The notes: a model not told the origin generated them from the letters alone. A stretch of DNA of 64,000 nt from G963676655 sp963676655 (GCA_963676655.2 CAXXKX010000003.1:4960001-5024000), one strand, 5' to 3'; positions 53,774-63,017 are shown, counted from the first letter of the stretch. Program-made: numbers and translations.

Positions 53774-54490
53774 TTGTTATTATTACATGGTTATGATTAC
53801 TATATGTTTAACCTCAATCAGACTGGTGAATTCAGTTTTGCTTTGACAGGCCTTTCTTCAAAGACGAAATTATGTTTATATGAAAAGATAGGCTGGAAAT
53901 ACAAAAAAGTAAAAGGGACCAGTTCAAAAAAAGGAGCAACGGTTGCAGGTATAGATGATATTTTACTTGATGATGGTATATACTATCTTGAAGTTATGTC
54001 GGGAGATAAAGGTAAAGGAAAGTTCAATACAAATTACACGCTTGATATAACGCCGGATTATTTGCCAGTACCAACGGATAATAATAATTGGAACAGGGCG
54101 GTTAACATTACTGATGATATGCAGGATGGCTTTGCATCATTGGACGGATATGTCGGTTTTGGGGACCCTTGTGACTGTTATAAATTTTATGTGGATGATT
54201 TGACCACTTTTGATTTTGACCTTGAGGCAGATGACAAGGAAGCGAAGATAACGGTATACAGGTGGGATGAAAACAAGTTTAAGCTTAAAAAAGTAAAAAG
54301 TGCGCTAGAGAAACATCCGAAGCTTACAGGGCCTTTTGTTATTAATCAACCACCTTATCAACAATATATACCCGCGACTATTGATAATCTGAGTTTGGAT
54401 GCGGGGTTGTATTATGTCGAAGTCCTTTCTGCTGACAAAGGAAAAGGGAAGAAGAATACTGAGTATGACTTGCAAATCACTCAAGTGTGA
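53774..54490 (+). pseudogene. 5'-truncated PPC-domain protein fragment
   Basis: The frame encodes two PPC-like repeats. The second is complete (GDPCDCYKFYVDD to GLYYVEVLSADKGKGK). The first starts in the middle, at GYDYYMFNLNQTG, with its leading strands missing. There is no signal peptide and no credible start (TTG 53774 or ATG 53804) with a ribosome-binding site. The piece therefore looks like the 3' end of a long secreted repetitive protein whose front has been lost. The 240 bases before it contain no recognisable coding sequence in this frame. It is more AT-rich than the preceding operon. Confidence 0.65.
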
Positions 54491-54610
54491 TTTCAATTTG
54501 TAATGTTGAAAAGGGTGGATTTTTTCTTCATCAGGCTACACGTGACTCCAACTGTGTTGTGCAGTCATGTCTAAGCTTAAAAAATAGTTTGCCTTATATC
54601 CAGAGCATGG

Positions 54611-55189
54611 TCAAGGACCAACAGTTAAAACTGAGTGTATGGTTTCTCCCAGACTCCCTTTATAGAACCATTGTTGTTTTTTCTTTATGAAGTTACGGGG
54701 GGAACTCACTCTGTCTCCGCAAATGGTGCGTTTCATGTTAATGCTTAAATTTTTACCATTGTCAGAGGTACTGAAATTACATAATTCATATAACACGACT
54801 TGGTGTTTTACCATATATGAACCTGAATATGATTTTATATTTAATCCAGGATATTTATGGCGCAACTTTTCAGCGATATAATCAAAGTCTGATTCCCGCA
54901 TCAGACGGTATTCTCGTTTTTTATAGTCAATGCCCAAGTCGATTTCCCCCTCTATTTCACAATCATAAATAAATAACTTAATTTCCCGCTTATTGGTCAG
55001 TGGAGTAAAATGACGTTCCACCCGGTTTGGGATTTTACGGCCGTTGAAAACGAAGTATTCAGGCTGATTGTGTTTCTTTAAATATTTGGCCCGGTTAAAG
55101 CCGGTTTTGTTTTCGGGGTAAGAAGACGAACAACCGCTCAGCAGGACAGCCGCTAATATGCATAGAAATAAACTTGTAATTTTTGACAT
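54611..55189 (-). CDS. Lipoprotein of unknown function
   Basis: The 192-residue protein starts with a lipoprotein signal peptide (MSKITSLFLCILAAVLLSGC, Cys20) and has a basic mature region without recognised motifs. GAGGGAAG lies just upstream of ATG 55189. It stands alone between the PPC fragment and the pfp operon, in the opposite orientation. No function can be assigned. Confidence 0.75.
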   Translation of the reverse strand: MSKITSLFLCILAAVLLSGCSSSYPENKTGFNRAKYLKKHNQPEYFVFNGRKIPNRVERHFTPLTNKREIKLFIYDCEIEGEIDLGIDYKKREYRLMRESDFDYIAEKLRHKYPGLNIKSYSGSYMVKHQVVLYELCNFSTSDNGKNLSINMKRTICGDRVSSPRNFIKKKQQWFYKGSLGETIHSVLTVGP

Positions 55190-55410
55190 TCTTCCCTCTC
55201 TTGGTTTTCCTTAGTTTCAATATGCATCTTCACTTGGATAAAATCAAGTTAGAATTTTATTTTGTCTTGCTTTGAGGACTTTTGGGGGGATTTTCAGTCA
55301 AATAAAACTTCATTTTTGGGCTTGAAAAATCGGGGTTTTGATATATCTTATTGTTTCTCCAAATCAATTAAAATTTTGTTCTCAGATAAACAATAAAAAA
55401 GGAATTCAGG

Positions 55411-57075
55411 ATGAAGAAAATTTCCGCTTTGCAAAAAGTCCGTGCTGAATATCAGCCGAAACTCCCCCCGGCCCTGCGCAACGGCGCGATCGTTAACGTG
55501 ATGGAAGGCGAACCGACAACTTCCGTTGCCGACCAGGAAAAAATCAAAGAGCTGTTCCCGGCTACTTTCGGCAGCCCGATGGTCGGATTTGATATCGGCA
55601 GCGATCCGGGTAAAGCTGACGCGGTTAACGTCGGGGTTATTCTTTCCGGCGGCCAGGCTCCCGGCGGACACAATGTTATTGCCGGAATCTACGACGGCAT
55701 CAAATCGCTGAACGTAAACAGTCGTCTTTACGGTTTCCTGAGAGGACCGGACGGCCTGATCAAAAATGAATATGTTGAACTTAACGACGATATTATCGAT
55801 GCGCACCGCAATACCGGTGGTTTCGATATGATTGGTTCGGGCCGGACCAAGCTGGAAACGGTCGAACATTTTGAAGCGGCCAAAGCGCACTGTATGGCGC
55901 TCGATATCAGCTGTCTGGTCGTTATCGGCGGTGACGATTCCAACACCAATGCCTGTCTGCTGGCCGAATACTACAAGAGCAACGGTATTCCGATCAACGT
56001 GATCGGCTGTCCGAAAACCATCGACGGTGACTTGAAAAATGAATATATTGAAGCCTCTTTCGGTTTCGATACCGCCTGCCGGGTTTACAGTGAACTTATC
56101 GGCAACATTGGCCGTGACGCCAATTCAGCCAAGAAATACTGGCATTTCATCAAATTGATGGGCCGTTCCGCTTCTCATATCGGTTTGGAATGCGCCCTGC
56201 AGACTCAGCCGAACGTTGCGATCATTTCGGAAGAAGTCGAAAAACGCAAAATGACCATCAGTGAACTGGTCGAATATATTGCTGAGATCGTTTGCAAACG
56301 TTCCGCCAATGGCGACAATTTCGGTATTGCGTTGATTCCGGAAGGTTTGATTGAATTCATCCCGGAAGTAAAAGCGTTGATCGCGGAGCTCAATGATCTG
56401 ATGGCGAAAGAAGCTGCAGCATTCGGTTCGATTTCCGACCCGGATGAAAAACTCCAATTTATCAACCGTCACTTGAGCAAAGACTCTTCATACGTCTACA
56501 GCTCTCTGCCGCATGCTATCCAGTTGCAGCTTTGTCTTGACCGCGACCCGCACGGCAACGTTCAGGTTTCCCTGATTGAAACCGAAAAGATGCTGGCCGA
56601 AATGGTTGGCGTCCAGTTGAAAGAATGGAAGGCCGACGGCAAATATAAAGGCAAATTCTCTTCACAGGTCCATTTCTTCGGTTATGAAGGCCGTTGCGCC
56701 GCCCCGTCCAATTATGATGCCGACTACTGCTACAGCCTCGGTTACACCGCCGCCGCGTTGATCGGCGCCGGTAAAACCGGTTATATGTCCAGTGTTCGCA
56801 ATACCACGAAAACTTCCGATCAGTGGATCTGCGGCGGGATTCCGATAACCATGATGATGAACGTTGAACGCCGCCACGGCGAAGACAAACCGGTTATCCA
56901 GAAAGCGCTGGTTAAACTTGACGGCGCGCCGTTCCTCTATTTTGTCGCCAACCGCGAAAAATGGGCGGTCGATACCGATTATGTATATCCGGGTCCGATC
57001 CAGTATTTCGGTCCTTCCGAAGTTTGCGACCTGGTCACCAAAACTATTGAACTTGAACAGCAGAAACAGGGCTGA
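55411..57075 (+). CDS. pfp: Pyrophosphate-dependent 6-phosphofructokinase
   Basis: The enzyme phosphorylates fructose 6-phosphate with pyrophosphate, reversibly, saving ATP in glycolysis. The 554-residue protein is the long PPi-PFK type. GVILSGGQAPGGHNVIAG forms the N-terminal phosphate-binding loop, GGDDSNTNA has the second Asp that selects pyrophosphate over ATP, and PKTIDGDL carries the catalytic Asp. AAGGA precedes ATG 55411. It leads an operon with gatC five bases behind, an unusual pairing with protein-synthesis genes. PPi-PFK and acetate fermentation together suggest an anaerobic, sugar-fermenting life. Confidence 0.94.
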   Translation: MKKISALQKVRAEYQPKLPPALRNGAIVNVMEGEPTTSVADQEKIKELFPATFGSPMVGFDIGSDPGKADAVNVGVILSGGQAPGGHNVIAGIYDGIKSLNVNSRLYGFLRGPDGLIKNEYVELNDDIIDAHRNTGGFDMIGSGRTKLETVEHFEAAKAHCMALDISCLVVIGGDDSNTNACLLAEYYKSNGIPINVIGCPKTIDGDLKNEYIEASFGFDTACRVYSELIGNIGRDANSAKKYWHFIKLMGRSASHIGLECALQTQPNVAIISEEVEKRKMTISELVEYIAEIVCKRSANGDNFGIALIPEGLIEFIPEVKALIAELNDLMAKEAAAFGSISDPDEKLQFINRHLSKDSSYVYSSLPHAIQLQLCLDRDPHGNVQVSLIETEKMLAEMVGVQLKEWKADGKYKGKFSSQVHFFGYEGRCAAPSNYDADYCYSLGYTAAALIGAGKTGYMSSVRNTTKTSDQWICGGIPITMMMNVERRHGEDKPVIQKALVKLDGAPFLYFVANREKWAVDTDYVYPGPIQYFGPSEVCDLVTKTIELEQQKQG

Positions 57076-57080
57076 GTATC

Positions 57081-57389
57081 ATGAGTTCCGACCACACAAT
57101 CGACATTGGCTATGTGGCGAAACTGGCGCGAATCGACCTGGACCCGGATAAACGGGAGAAAATTCAGGCCGAGATGAGCCAGATTGTCGCATATATCGAA
57201 CAACTCGATGAACTTGACGTCAGCGGTATCGAACCGACGGCTCACGCTGCCGCCATGACCAACGTCTGGCGCGAAGATGTCGCCGGGGAGACTTTCCCGC
57301 GTGACGTGATGCTGGCCAATGCCCCGGCTGTGGTTGATGAAGAACTGGTAAAAGTTCCGCAGGTACTGCCGGGCGAGGAGGGCGCGTGA
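57081..57389 (+). CDS. gatC: Asp-tRNA(Asn)/Glu-tRNA(Gln) amidotransferase subunit C
   Basis: GatC is the small chaperone-like subunit of the GatCAB amidotransferase, which converts misacylated Glu-tRNA(Gln) or Asp-tRNA(Asn) to the correct form. The 102-residue protein has the family start IGYVAKLARIDLDPDK and the VSGIEPTAHAA segment. It lies five bases after pfp and overlaps or touches the gatA start, which fits coupled translation. The usual partner gene gatB is not in the window. Confidence 0.93.
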   Translation: MSSDHTIDIGYVAKLARIDLDPDKREKIQAEMSQIVAYIEQLDELDVSGIEPTAHAAAMTNVWREDVAGETFPRDVMLANAPAVVDEELVKVPQVLPGEEGA

Positions 57390-57391
57390 TC

Positions 57392-58864
57392 ATGGATATT
57401 TGTTCTCTGACAATTCACGAAGCCGCCGCCAAACTCAATGCGGGAGAGTTCTCTGCCGTTGAGCTGTGCCAGGCTTATCTTGACCGGGTAAACACTAATG
57501 ATGATAAAGTCAAGGCGTTTCTCAAGGTTGATTCAGCAAACATTCTTGCCCTGGCGGAAGCGGCGGACAAACGTCGCGCCGCCGGTGAAGAGCTGAGTTT
57601 GTATGACGGTATTCCGGTCGGGATCAAAGACTGTATCGTGACTGAAGGCCAGACTTGCAGCTGTGCTTCCCAAATACTTCAAAACGTGGTGTCGCCGTAT
57701 GATTCGACGGCGGTTGCCAAGCTGAAAAAACAGGGGTTCATCCCAATGGGGCGTCTTAATATGGACGAGTTTGCCATGGGATCATCCTGTGAAAACAGTT
57801 CATTTCAGAAGACGGCAAACCCGTGGAACCTTGATTGTGTTCCCGGCGGTTCTTCCGGCGGTTCAGCCGCCGCGGTAGCCGCTTCATTTGTCGCCGGAGC
57901 TCTCGGCTCGGATACCGGCGGATCGATCCGCCAGCCGGCCGCGTTCTGCGGTATTGTCGGGTTGAAACCGACATACGGTCGGGTTTCCCGTTACGGGCTG
58001 GTGGCGTTCGCTTCCTCTCTGGACCAGATCGGCCCGATGACCAAAGACGTTACCGACGCGGCGATCCTGCTTGACGCTATCGGCGGACCGGACAAAATGG
58101 ATTCGACTTGTCTGCCGGATGCCTGCGAAGGTTTTGCCGAACTGACCGCTGCCGCCAAACGCGGTGATCTCAAAGGTATGAAAGTCGGATTGCCGAAAGA
58201 GTATTTCGGGGCCGAAGGAGTGACCCCGGCAGTCAAGGCGGTCGTTGATGAAGCGGTGGAAACCATGCGTGCCTGCGGCGCGGAGATTGTTGAAATATCT
58301 CTGCCGCATACCAAATACGCGGTAGCGGTTTATTATATCATTGCGACCGCCGAAGCCAGCGCCAATCTGGCCCGCTTTGACGGTATCCGTTACGGTAATC
58401 GGATTGAAGGTGACGACTTGATCGATACTTACTTCAAGACTCGCGGTGCCGGGTTCGGCGATGAAGTAAAACGGCGTATTCTGCTTGGGACATATGTACT
58501 TAGCAGCGGTTATTACGATGCATATTATTTGAAGGCCCAGAAAGTACGGACGCTGATTCGCCGTGATTTCGAGGAAGCCGGCAAGGTGTGTGATGTGATT
58601 ATGACCCCGGTAACGCCGTCGACCGCGTTCGGTTTTGGTGAAAAATCCGATCCGTTGCAGATGTACCTGGCCGATATTTTCACGATTGCCTTGAACTTGT
58701 CCGGCAACTGCGGAATCAGTGTCCCGGCTGGAATTGCCGCTGATAACAAGATGCCGGTTGGCGTACAGTTTATCGCTCCGGCCATGCGCGAGGATATCAT
58801 CCTGAAAACGGCCTCCGTTTTTGAAGAAAAACGCGGTCCGATGCCGTCAGCGCCGTTGAATTGA
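57392..58864 (+). CDS. gatA: Asp-tRNA(Asn)/Glu-tRNA(Gln) amidotransferase subunit A
   Basis: GatA hydrolyses glutamine to supply ammonia to GatB. The 490-residue amidase-signature protein has Lys79 in PVGIKDCIV, the GGSSGGSAAAVA block with the middle Ser, and GSDTGGSIRQPA with the catalytic Ser, the complete Ser-Ser-Lys triad. ATG 57392 has GAGGAGG about 10 bases upstream; GTG 57386, overlapping the gatC stop, is an alternative that would add two residues. It completes a pfp-gatC-gatA operon. Without gatB nearby the complex must be completed from elsewhere in the genome. Confidence 0.95.
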   Translation: MDICSLTIHEAAAKLNAGEFSAVELCQAYLDRVNTNDDKVKAFLKVDSANILALAEAADKRRAAGEELSLYDGIPVGIKDCIVTEGQTCSCASQILQNVVSPYDSTAVAKLKKQGFIPMGRLNMDEFAMGSSCENSSFQKTANPWNLDCVPGGSSGGSAAAVAASFVAGALGSDTGGSIRQPAAFCGIVGLKPTYGRVSRYGLVAFASSLDQIGPMTKDVTDAAILLDAIGGPDKMDSTCLPDACEGFAELTAAAKRGDLKGMKVGLPKEYFGAEGVTPAVKAVVDEAVETMRACGAEIVEISLPHTKYAVAVYYIIATAEASANLARFDGIRYGNRIEGDDLIDTYFKTRGAGFGDEVKRRILLGTYVLSSGYYDAYYLKAQKVRTLIRRDFEEAGKVCDVIMTPVTPSTAFGFGEKSDPLQMYLADIFTIALNLSGNCGISVPAGIAADNKMPVGVQFIAPAMREDIILKTASVFEEKRGPMPSAPLN

Positions 58865-58929
58865 TCATAAAATAATCTGACTCGTCCGACTTGTCCGGCC
58901 CGTCTGAGTAAAAGAGGAGCAAGGCATTG

Positions 58930-60084
58930 ATGAGGAAATATTTGCTTTCGACATTAGCCGCGCTGGCGGCATTCAGCCTTTACGGCGCAGAGGCGCGTCC
59001 CGGCCTTAAGGCCCCGGCGTTGTTTCTGCGTGAAGAACTGACCGGTCGAGCGGTCTCATTTCAACCGGAAGCGCTTAAGGAAGGTGAAAAAAGGCCCGAG
59101 GGTTTTAAATTCCTGGTCGGGCTGATGTTCTTCGGGTCATGGTCGCCGATGTCTGACGCGATGAATCCGGCATTGGCTTCCTTGCAGACTGAATTCCGTA
59201 AAAAGGGTTTTCGGCTTATCGCGGTTTCTCCCGAACCGAAAGACCGGGTCCAGGCTTTTCTAAAGCGCCATCCTGAAACTAACTTCGCGGTCGGAATCGA
59301 CAAAGATGAAAAATCCCTGAAAGGTTATCTCGGGGTAAAAGTGGTGTTGCCGCGCGCGATTCTCATTGACGCCGATGAAGAGGTGTTATGGATTGGTGAT
59401 GTGGTTGATATGCCGATGCTGGTCCGCAAATATTACAGCGGCAAATTTGACGCCGAGAAGCTGAATATTGTGTCCCAACTGCTTGAACAAATGCGTGCTT
59501 CCCTGCGGTCCGGCAATAACGGCGAGGCTGAAAAATTGGCTTACCGGGTACTGCAGAAAGATCCGGGCAATGCCGCCGCGATCAGGCTGGTCTTATTCAT
59601 CAAGGAATCCGGCGGTCACCTGGCGGAGGCGGTGGATTTTCTCGATAAGACATATAAAAAATCCCCGGACAGTGTGGATGCGGCTTTTGCTTATTTGCAA
59701 TTTATCGAGAGCCATCCTGAATTCATCAAAAAACTGGTTCCCACGGCAAAACTTGCCCTTGCTTCTTTTAAAAACAGGCCGCGTGATTTGAACTCACTGG
59801 CCTGGATGCTGCTGGATATGTTTCCTTTTGAAAACGGTACTTTGAAGATTGCTGAAAGCGCAATTAAAGAAGCCGTAAAAGGCTTGGCGAAAGATTCTTC
59901 CGATGAGGTTCGCGCCTCATTCCTGGTGACTGAAGCCCGATTATACTACAAGACCGGACAGCTGGATAAAGCGGTTGCCAGTCAAAAACAGGCGGTTGAA
60001 TTGTTGGGCGATTCGACCCGTTCGATTGCCGCCGGCCAGATGTTGAAATACTATCAGGAAGCAAACTCTTTGCGTAAGAAATGA
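58930..60084 (+). CDS. Exported thioredoxin-fold protein with TPR-like tail
   Basis: The 384-residue protein has a signal peptide (MRKYLLSTLAALAAFSLYGAEA). Residues about 25-190 form a TlpA/AhpC-type thioredoxin fold with FFGSWSPMSDAMNPAL, in which the WCxxC active site has become WSPMS: both cysteines are absent, so it cannot act as a dithiol oxidoreductase. The C-terminal 200 residues are helical with TPR-like repeats (EAEKLAYRVLQKDPGNAAAI and ARLYYKTGQLDKAVASQKQA). The protein probably binds partners in the periplasm. ATG 58930 has AAGG and GAGGAG upstream. It lies 65 bases behind gatA, with a small GC-rich spacer. Confidence 0.85.
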   Translation: MRKYLLSTLAALAAFSLYGAEARPGLKAPALFLREELTGRAVSFQPEALKEGEKRPEGFKFLVGLMFFGSWSPMSDAMNPALASLQTEFRKKGFRLIAVSPEPKDRVQAFLKRHPETNFAVGIDKDEKSLKGYLGVKVVLPRAILIDADEEVLWIGDVVDMPMLVRKYYSGKFDAEKLNIVSQLLEQMRASLRSGNNGEAEKLAYRVLQKDPGNAAAIRLVLFIKESGGHLAEAVDFLDKTYKKSPDSVDAAFAYLQFIESHPEFIKKLVPTAKLALASFKNRPRDLNSLAWMLLDMFPFENGTLKIAESAIKEAVKGLAKDSSDEVRASFLVTEARLYYKTGQLDKAVASQKQAVELLGDSTRSIAAGQMLKYYQEANSLRKK

Positions 60085-60088
60085 ACGA

Positions 60089-60225
60089 GTTATGCAAAAT
60101 GCGGATATTAATCACGAACAATGAAATGAGCGCGAGCATTGCGCAGGGCAACACTCGAAAAATCACGAAAAAGTTTTTTTATTTTTCAGTTCTGCTGAAA
60201 ATTTAAATACTTCTCCGTGTTCTCC
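60089..60225. repeat. Dispersed CACGAAAAAGTTTTTT repeat, copy C
   Basis: This block matches 39749-39880 closely, including the insertion ATGAAATGAGCGCGAGCATT and the T-rich hairpin, and its end (CTCCGTGTTCTCCGTGGTGC) matches copy A at 39260-39275. It directly follows the stop codon of the thioredoxin-fold gene and is non-coding. The remainder of the 60085-60527 gap is filled by the MITE at 60302-60489. Confidence 0.8.
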
Positions 60226-60301
60226 GTGGTGCAAATCATAATTTGTAAGAGTTTAGGTTCTTTTAGGTATTTTTGCCGATATCGATTACGACTTCCTTTT
60301 A

Positions 60302-60489
60302 TTGCAGACTTACAGCCTGCGATTTGAGGATAAATTGAATTCACCGGGCGTTGCCCGGGGCTGAACAGTTTCGCTCTTTTAGAGCTTTTTATTCATTGAG
60401 CAACTCCAGGCTGTAAGCCTGAAATAGCAAAGCCCACGGCAACGCCGTGGGAAAAAAAGAAAAAATAGAAGCAGGCTGTAAGTCTGCAA
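60302..60489. mobile_element. MITE-like element with perfect 19-bp terminal inverted repeats
   Basis: TTGCAGACTTACAGCCTGC at 60302-60320 and its exact complement at 60471-60489 bound a 188-base element. Inside are an extra copy of AGGCTGTAAGCCTG, the hairpin CACCGGGCGTTGCCCGGGG and the hairpin CCCACGGCAACGCCGTGGG. It has no coding capacity. The structure is that of a miniature inverted-repeat transposable element; no flanking target duplication is obvious. Confidence 0.88.
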
Positions 60490-60498
60490 CAAAAAACG

Positions 60499-60507
60499 TG
60501 ATATAAT
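60499..60507 (+). promoter_or_regulatory. Extended -10 promoter next to the MITE
   Basis: TGATATAAT (TG at 60499-60500, TATAAT at 60502-60507) begins nine bases after the MITE's right end. The -35 position would fall inside the MITE and has no consensus match. The promoter implies transcription from about 60514, which rules out the ATG at 60510 and favours ATG 60528 as the start of the next gene. Confidence 0.5.
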
Positions 60508-60527
60508 CAATGGAATATGGTTTATCC

Positions 60528-61295
60528 ATGAAAACACCGAAAGAACCAGAGTTTATAAATAATACCGGAATCAGTTCTCGTCAAACCGCCCCGGTGTGCG
60601 ATATTCGATTGCCTTCCAGAGCGGAAGCGGCGGAAATCGGACAGCTGATCTATCGTAACGAATGCGGCGAACAGGAAAAGTTTCTGGTACACTGGAATGT
60701 CGGAGAAGAGTTTATGTCTTTGGGGATCGGGCATTTCATCTGGTATCCGGCTGGGATCGATAAGAAATTCACTGAGATATTTCCGCGACTGCTGCGTTTT
60801 TTTGTCTCGCGAGGAATAACTCTTCCGAACTGGTTGACGCCTGAAACTCCCGCTCCGTGGTCCGATATTGATTGTTTTAAGGATGCGTTGGATACAGACG
60901 AATACCGGCAGTTGCTAACTCTGATGAAATCCACTTTTGATACACAGGTCGAGTTTATGGCGCAACGTTTTGCTGAAACAATTCCGGAAATATTGCGTGA
61001 CCGGGCGATTGCCGATAAGGTCGAAGCCGTCGCCGCCTGTGAAAACGGGATGTATCTGTTAATGGATTATCTAAACTTCAAAGGGGCAGGGGTGATCGAG
61101 TCTGAACGTTACGCGGGGCAGGGCTGGGGGCTGCTGCAAGTCCTGGAGTATATGCAGGAAAATGAATCGCCTCGGGCTGCTTTCGCCGATGCCGCGGAGT
61201 TTGTTTTGAAACGACGCATTGCCAATTCAGCCCCGGAACGCGGCGAGGAGCGTTGGCTCCCCGGCTGGCTTAACCGGATAAATACTTACCGCTAA
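60528..61295 (+). CDS. Conserved protein of unknown function with GIGHFIWYP motif
   Basis: The 255-residue soluble protein has a strongly patterned N-terminal half: IYRNECGEQ, FLVHWNVGEEFMSLGIGHFI, WYPAG, LLRFFVSRGITLPNWL. I recall this motif set from uncharacterised bacterial proteins but know no activity; the Glu residues in ECGEQ and GEEF and the His in GIGH could form an active site. The C-terminal half is helical with RYAGQGWGLLQVLEYM. No signal peptide is apparent from ATG 60528. It is a single gene behind a MITE. Confidence 0.75.
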   Translation: MKTPKEPEFINNTGISSRQTAPVCDIRLPSRAEAAEIGQLIYRNECGEQEKFLVHWNVGEEFMSLGIGHFIWYPAGIDKKFTEIFPRLLRFFVSRGITLPNWLTPETPAPWSDIDCFKDALDTDEYRQLLTLMKSTFDTQVEFMAQRFAETIPEILRDRAIADKVEAVAACENGMYLLMDYLNFKGAGVIESERYAGQGWGLLQVLEYMQENESPRAAFADAAEFVLKRRIANSAPERGEERWLPGWLNRINTYR

Positions 61296-61319
61296 AACTA
61301 AAAAAAAGAAAAATCTGCG

Positions 61320-61831
61320 GAGCAGTATAATCGTTCCGCGTCGTACGCGGGCTTGGTCCAGCGAAGAATCGCTGGTCGCCGCAGGCGAAATTAAGTTGGC
61401 GAACTAGTTCGCCGCAGTATCATCATTTCATCTGAAGCGAGGTTATTGGAAAAGCAATTTGAGCTTTTTCAATAACGCTTGAGCGTAAGATGCTAACAGG
61501 ATTTGCCTCAAGAAAAAAGTGAGGCACTACGCTGCGGAAGCGGAAATAAAGACGATTGCGATTGAAGGCGGTGATTTACCGGACTTTAGAGCATCGCAGA
61601 CCTGAAAAGTCTGAGAATTGAGTGGAGTACCCGGGTATTCTTGCATCATTTGTAATATCAGGGGATAAGAAGTATATTGGATTGAGATGATACCGGAAAA
61701 TGCTAAATCAAATTTTAAGCATCAAAAAATCAACGTAGGAGGTAGTTTTATGGGGTTTAATGATTGATTCAACCAGTAATGAACTTAATAAATAAATTAT
61801 GTGTAGAGTCAAAATATCATGGGAGAAATTT
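61320..61831. repeat. Repeat-filled intergenic region with junction repeat copy 3
   Basis: About 61335-61400 matches the reverse complement of about 47810-47860 and contains palindromes such as GGCGAACTAGTTCGCC. Bases 61631-61736 are the most diverged copy of the junction repeat at 39638 and 41483: they keep GATAAGAAGTATATTGGATTG and ATCAAAAAATCAA, followed by GTAGGAGG and an ATG, as in the other copies. This start leads only to a five-codon frame, so it is a relic. No full gene is present in the region. Confidence 0.7.
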
Positions 61832-62398
61832 ATGTTTAAGATCAGGAGTTATTCGTCTGAAAATTACGATACGGCAGAACAGTCTTACAGGGATTTCCTT
61901 TGTAAGAATAAAGAATATATTAATTCAGTTTTATGGAAATATTTTTCCTATGATTTTTTTCATGATGGTGAAATATTGAATTATAATTTTGATGTCAATA
62001 GACAGTCTCTGGAAATTCAAATATCTGCCCCTAATATTGTATTTAAGGATAATCAGGATTATATCTCAACAAAATTTACTATCAAATTTCATGAAATTAA
62101 AAATATCACATGGAAATACTATTGCGATATGGATTGTGATGATGGAATAGACATGAGCCCTATGATATGTTCCCCTATTTATCTTTACTCGGAAATAGGC
62201 TCTATTGTCAGTTTCAATATAAATGAAGAAGATGATGATCTTGAACAATCAATAATTATACAGATATTGCGTGGAATAGAGGTATGGAGCCTTTCAATTA
62301 TATTCATGGATATTGATGTTATTCCGGATGAGGCTTTAACTTTTGAATATTTAATCCAACAGCAAATTATTGAAGCTATCGGATTAAATAATACCTGA
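61832..62398 (+). CDS. Small AT-rich protein of unknown function, immunity-like
   Basis: The 188-residue soluble protein has an acidic beta-rich pattern with SYDFFHDGEILNYNFD and a long Asp/Glu stretch (NINEEDDDLEQS). Its length, acidity and FHDGEI-type motif are typical of small immunity proteins that neutralise secreted toxins, but I cannot match it to a named family. ATG 61832 is preceded by GGGAG. The gene lies behind junction repeat copy 3, in the same relation as the ankyrin and lipoprotein genes to copies 1 and 2. Confidence 0.6.
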   Translation: MFKIRSYSSENYDTAEQSYRDFLCKNKEYINSVLWKYFSYDFFHDGEILNYNFDVNRQSLEIQISAPNIVFKDNQDYISTKFTIKFHEIKNITWKYYCDMDCDDGIDMSPMICSPIYLYSEIGSIVSFNINEEDDDLEQSIIIQILRGIEVWSLSIIFMDIDVIPDEALTFEYLIQQQIIEAIGLNNT

Positions 62399-62549
62399 TT
62401 TAATATGTTGTCAATTGGCAAGAAAATGTCCATTGAGTCCCTTTGAGGACTGGATGAGTCCCTTAGGAGGGTTTTTCCTGTTTTTTTATTAATTTTTAAC
62501 TAAAAATTGGTTTTATATTTGAATTTTTAGGGTTTAAGCAAAAAAAAAG

Positions 62550-63017
62550 ATGCGTGTGCCTGTAATGATTGATAGAAACAAAAGAGATCTCTTAATTGAG
62601 AAGTTGCGTGAACTCCTTTCAGGAAAGATTACGAATCTCGAATATGATGATTTGGAAGGTAAGTTTGCGTCAGATAAAGACCCTGTAACCTGGCTGATTT
62701 GGGAGAAAACATGGAGATTGTACGATGATTTCAAAGAGCATAAAGTTGGATTAACCCAGGAAGGAAGACAGTATTTTGCACGATGTATTCTGTTCCTTTA
62801 TTCTAATTTGGAATATGAATGGCCATATCCGACTTATAAGCATTATTTGAGGAGATTTGTTACTATTCTTACTTTTGGTTTGTCAGCTTGCTTCAGAGAG
62901 CCTGAATATTCAAAGAAAGGTGATTTTGACGTATGGCCTTTTTTCAGAAAATATGATTTTGAAGCAGCCAAAAGTAATAATAAATTTCTCTATAAGGAAT
63001 TTACAGAGGACTCATAA
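62550..63017 (+). CDS. Small soluble protein of unknown function, immunity-like
   Basis: The 155-residue protein begins with RDLLIEKLRELLSGKITNLE and contains WRLYDDFKEHKVGLT and FARCILFLYSNLEYEWPYP, a pattern I associate with small bacterial proteins often found singly in accessory regions and suspected to be immunity proteins. Start is either ATG 62550 or ATG 62565; neither has a clear ribosome-binding site. It is AT-rich and follows the preceding unknown gene in the same direction. Confidence 0.65.
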   Translation: MRVPVMIDRNKRDLLIEKLRELLSGKITNLEYDDLEGKFASDKDPVTWLIWEKTWRLYDDFKEHKVGLTQEGRQYFARCILFLYSNLEYEWPYPTYKHYLRRFVTILTFGLSACFREPEYSKKGDFDVWPFFRKYDFEAAKSNNKFLYKEFTEDS

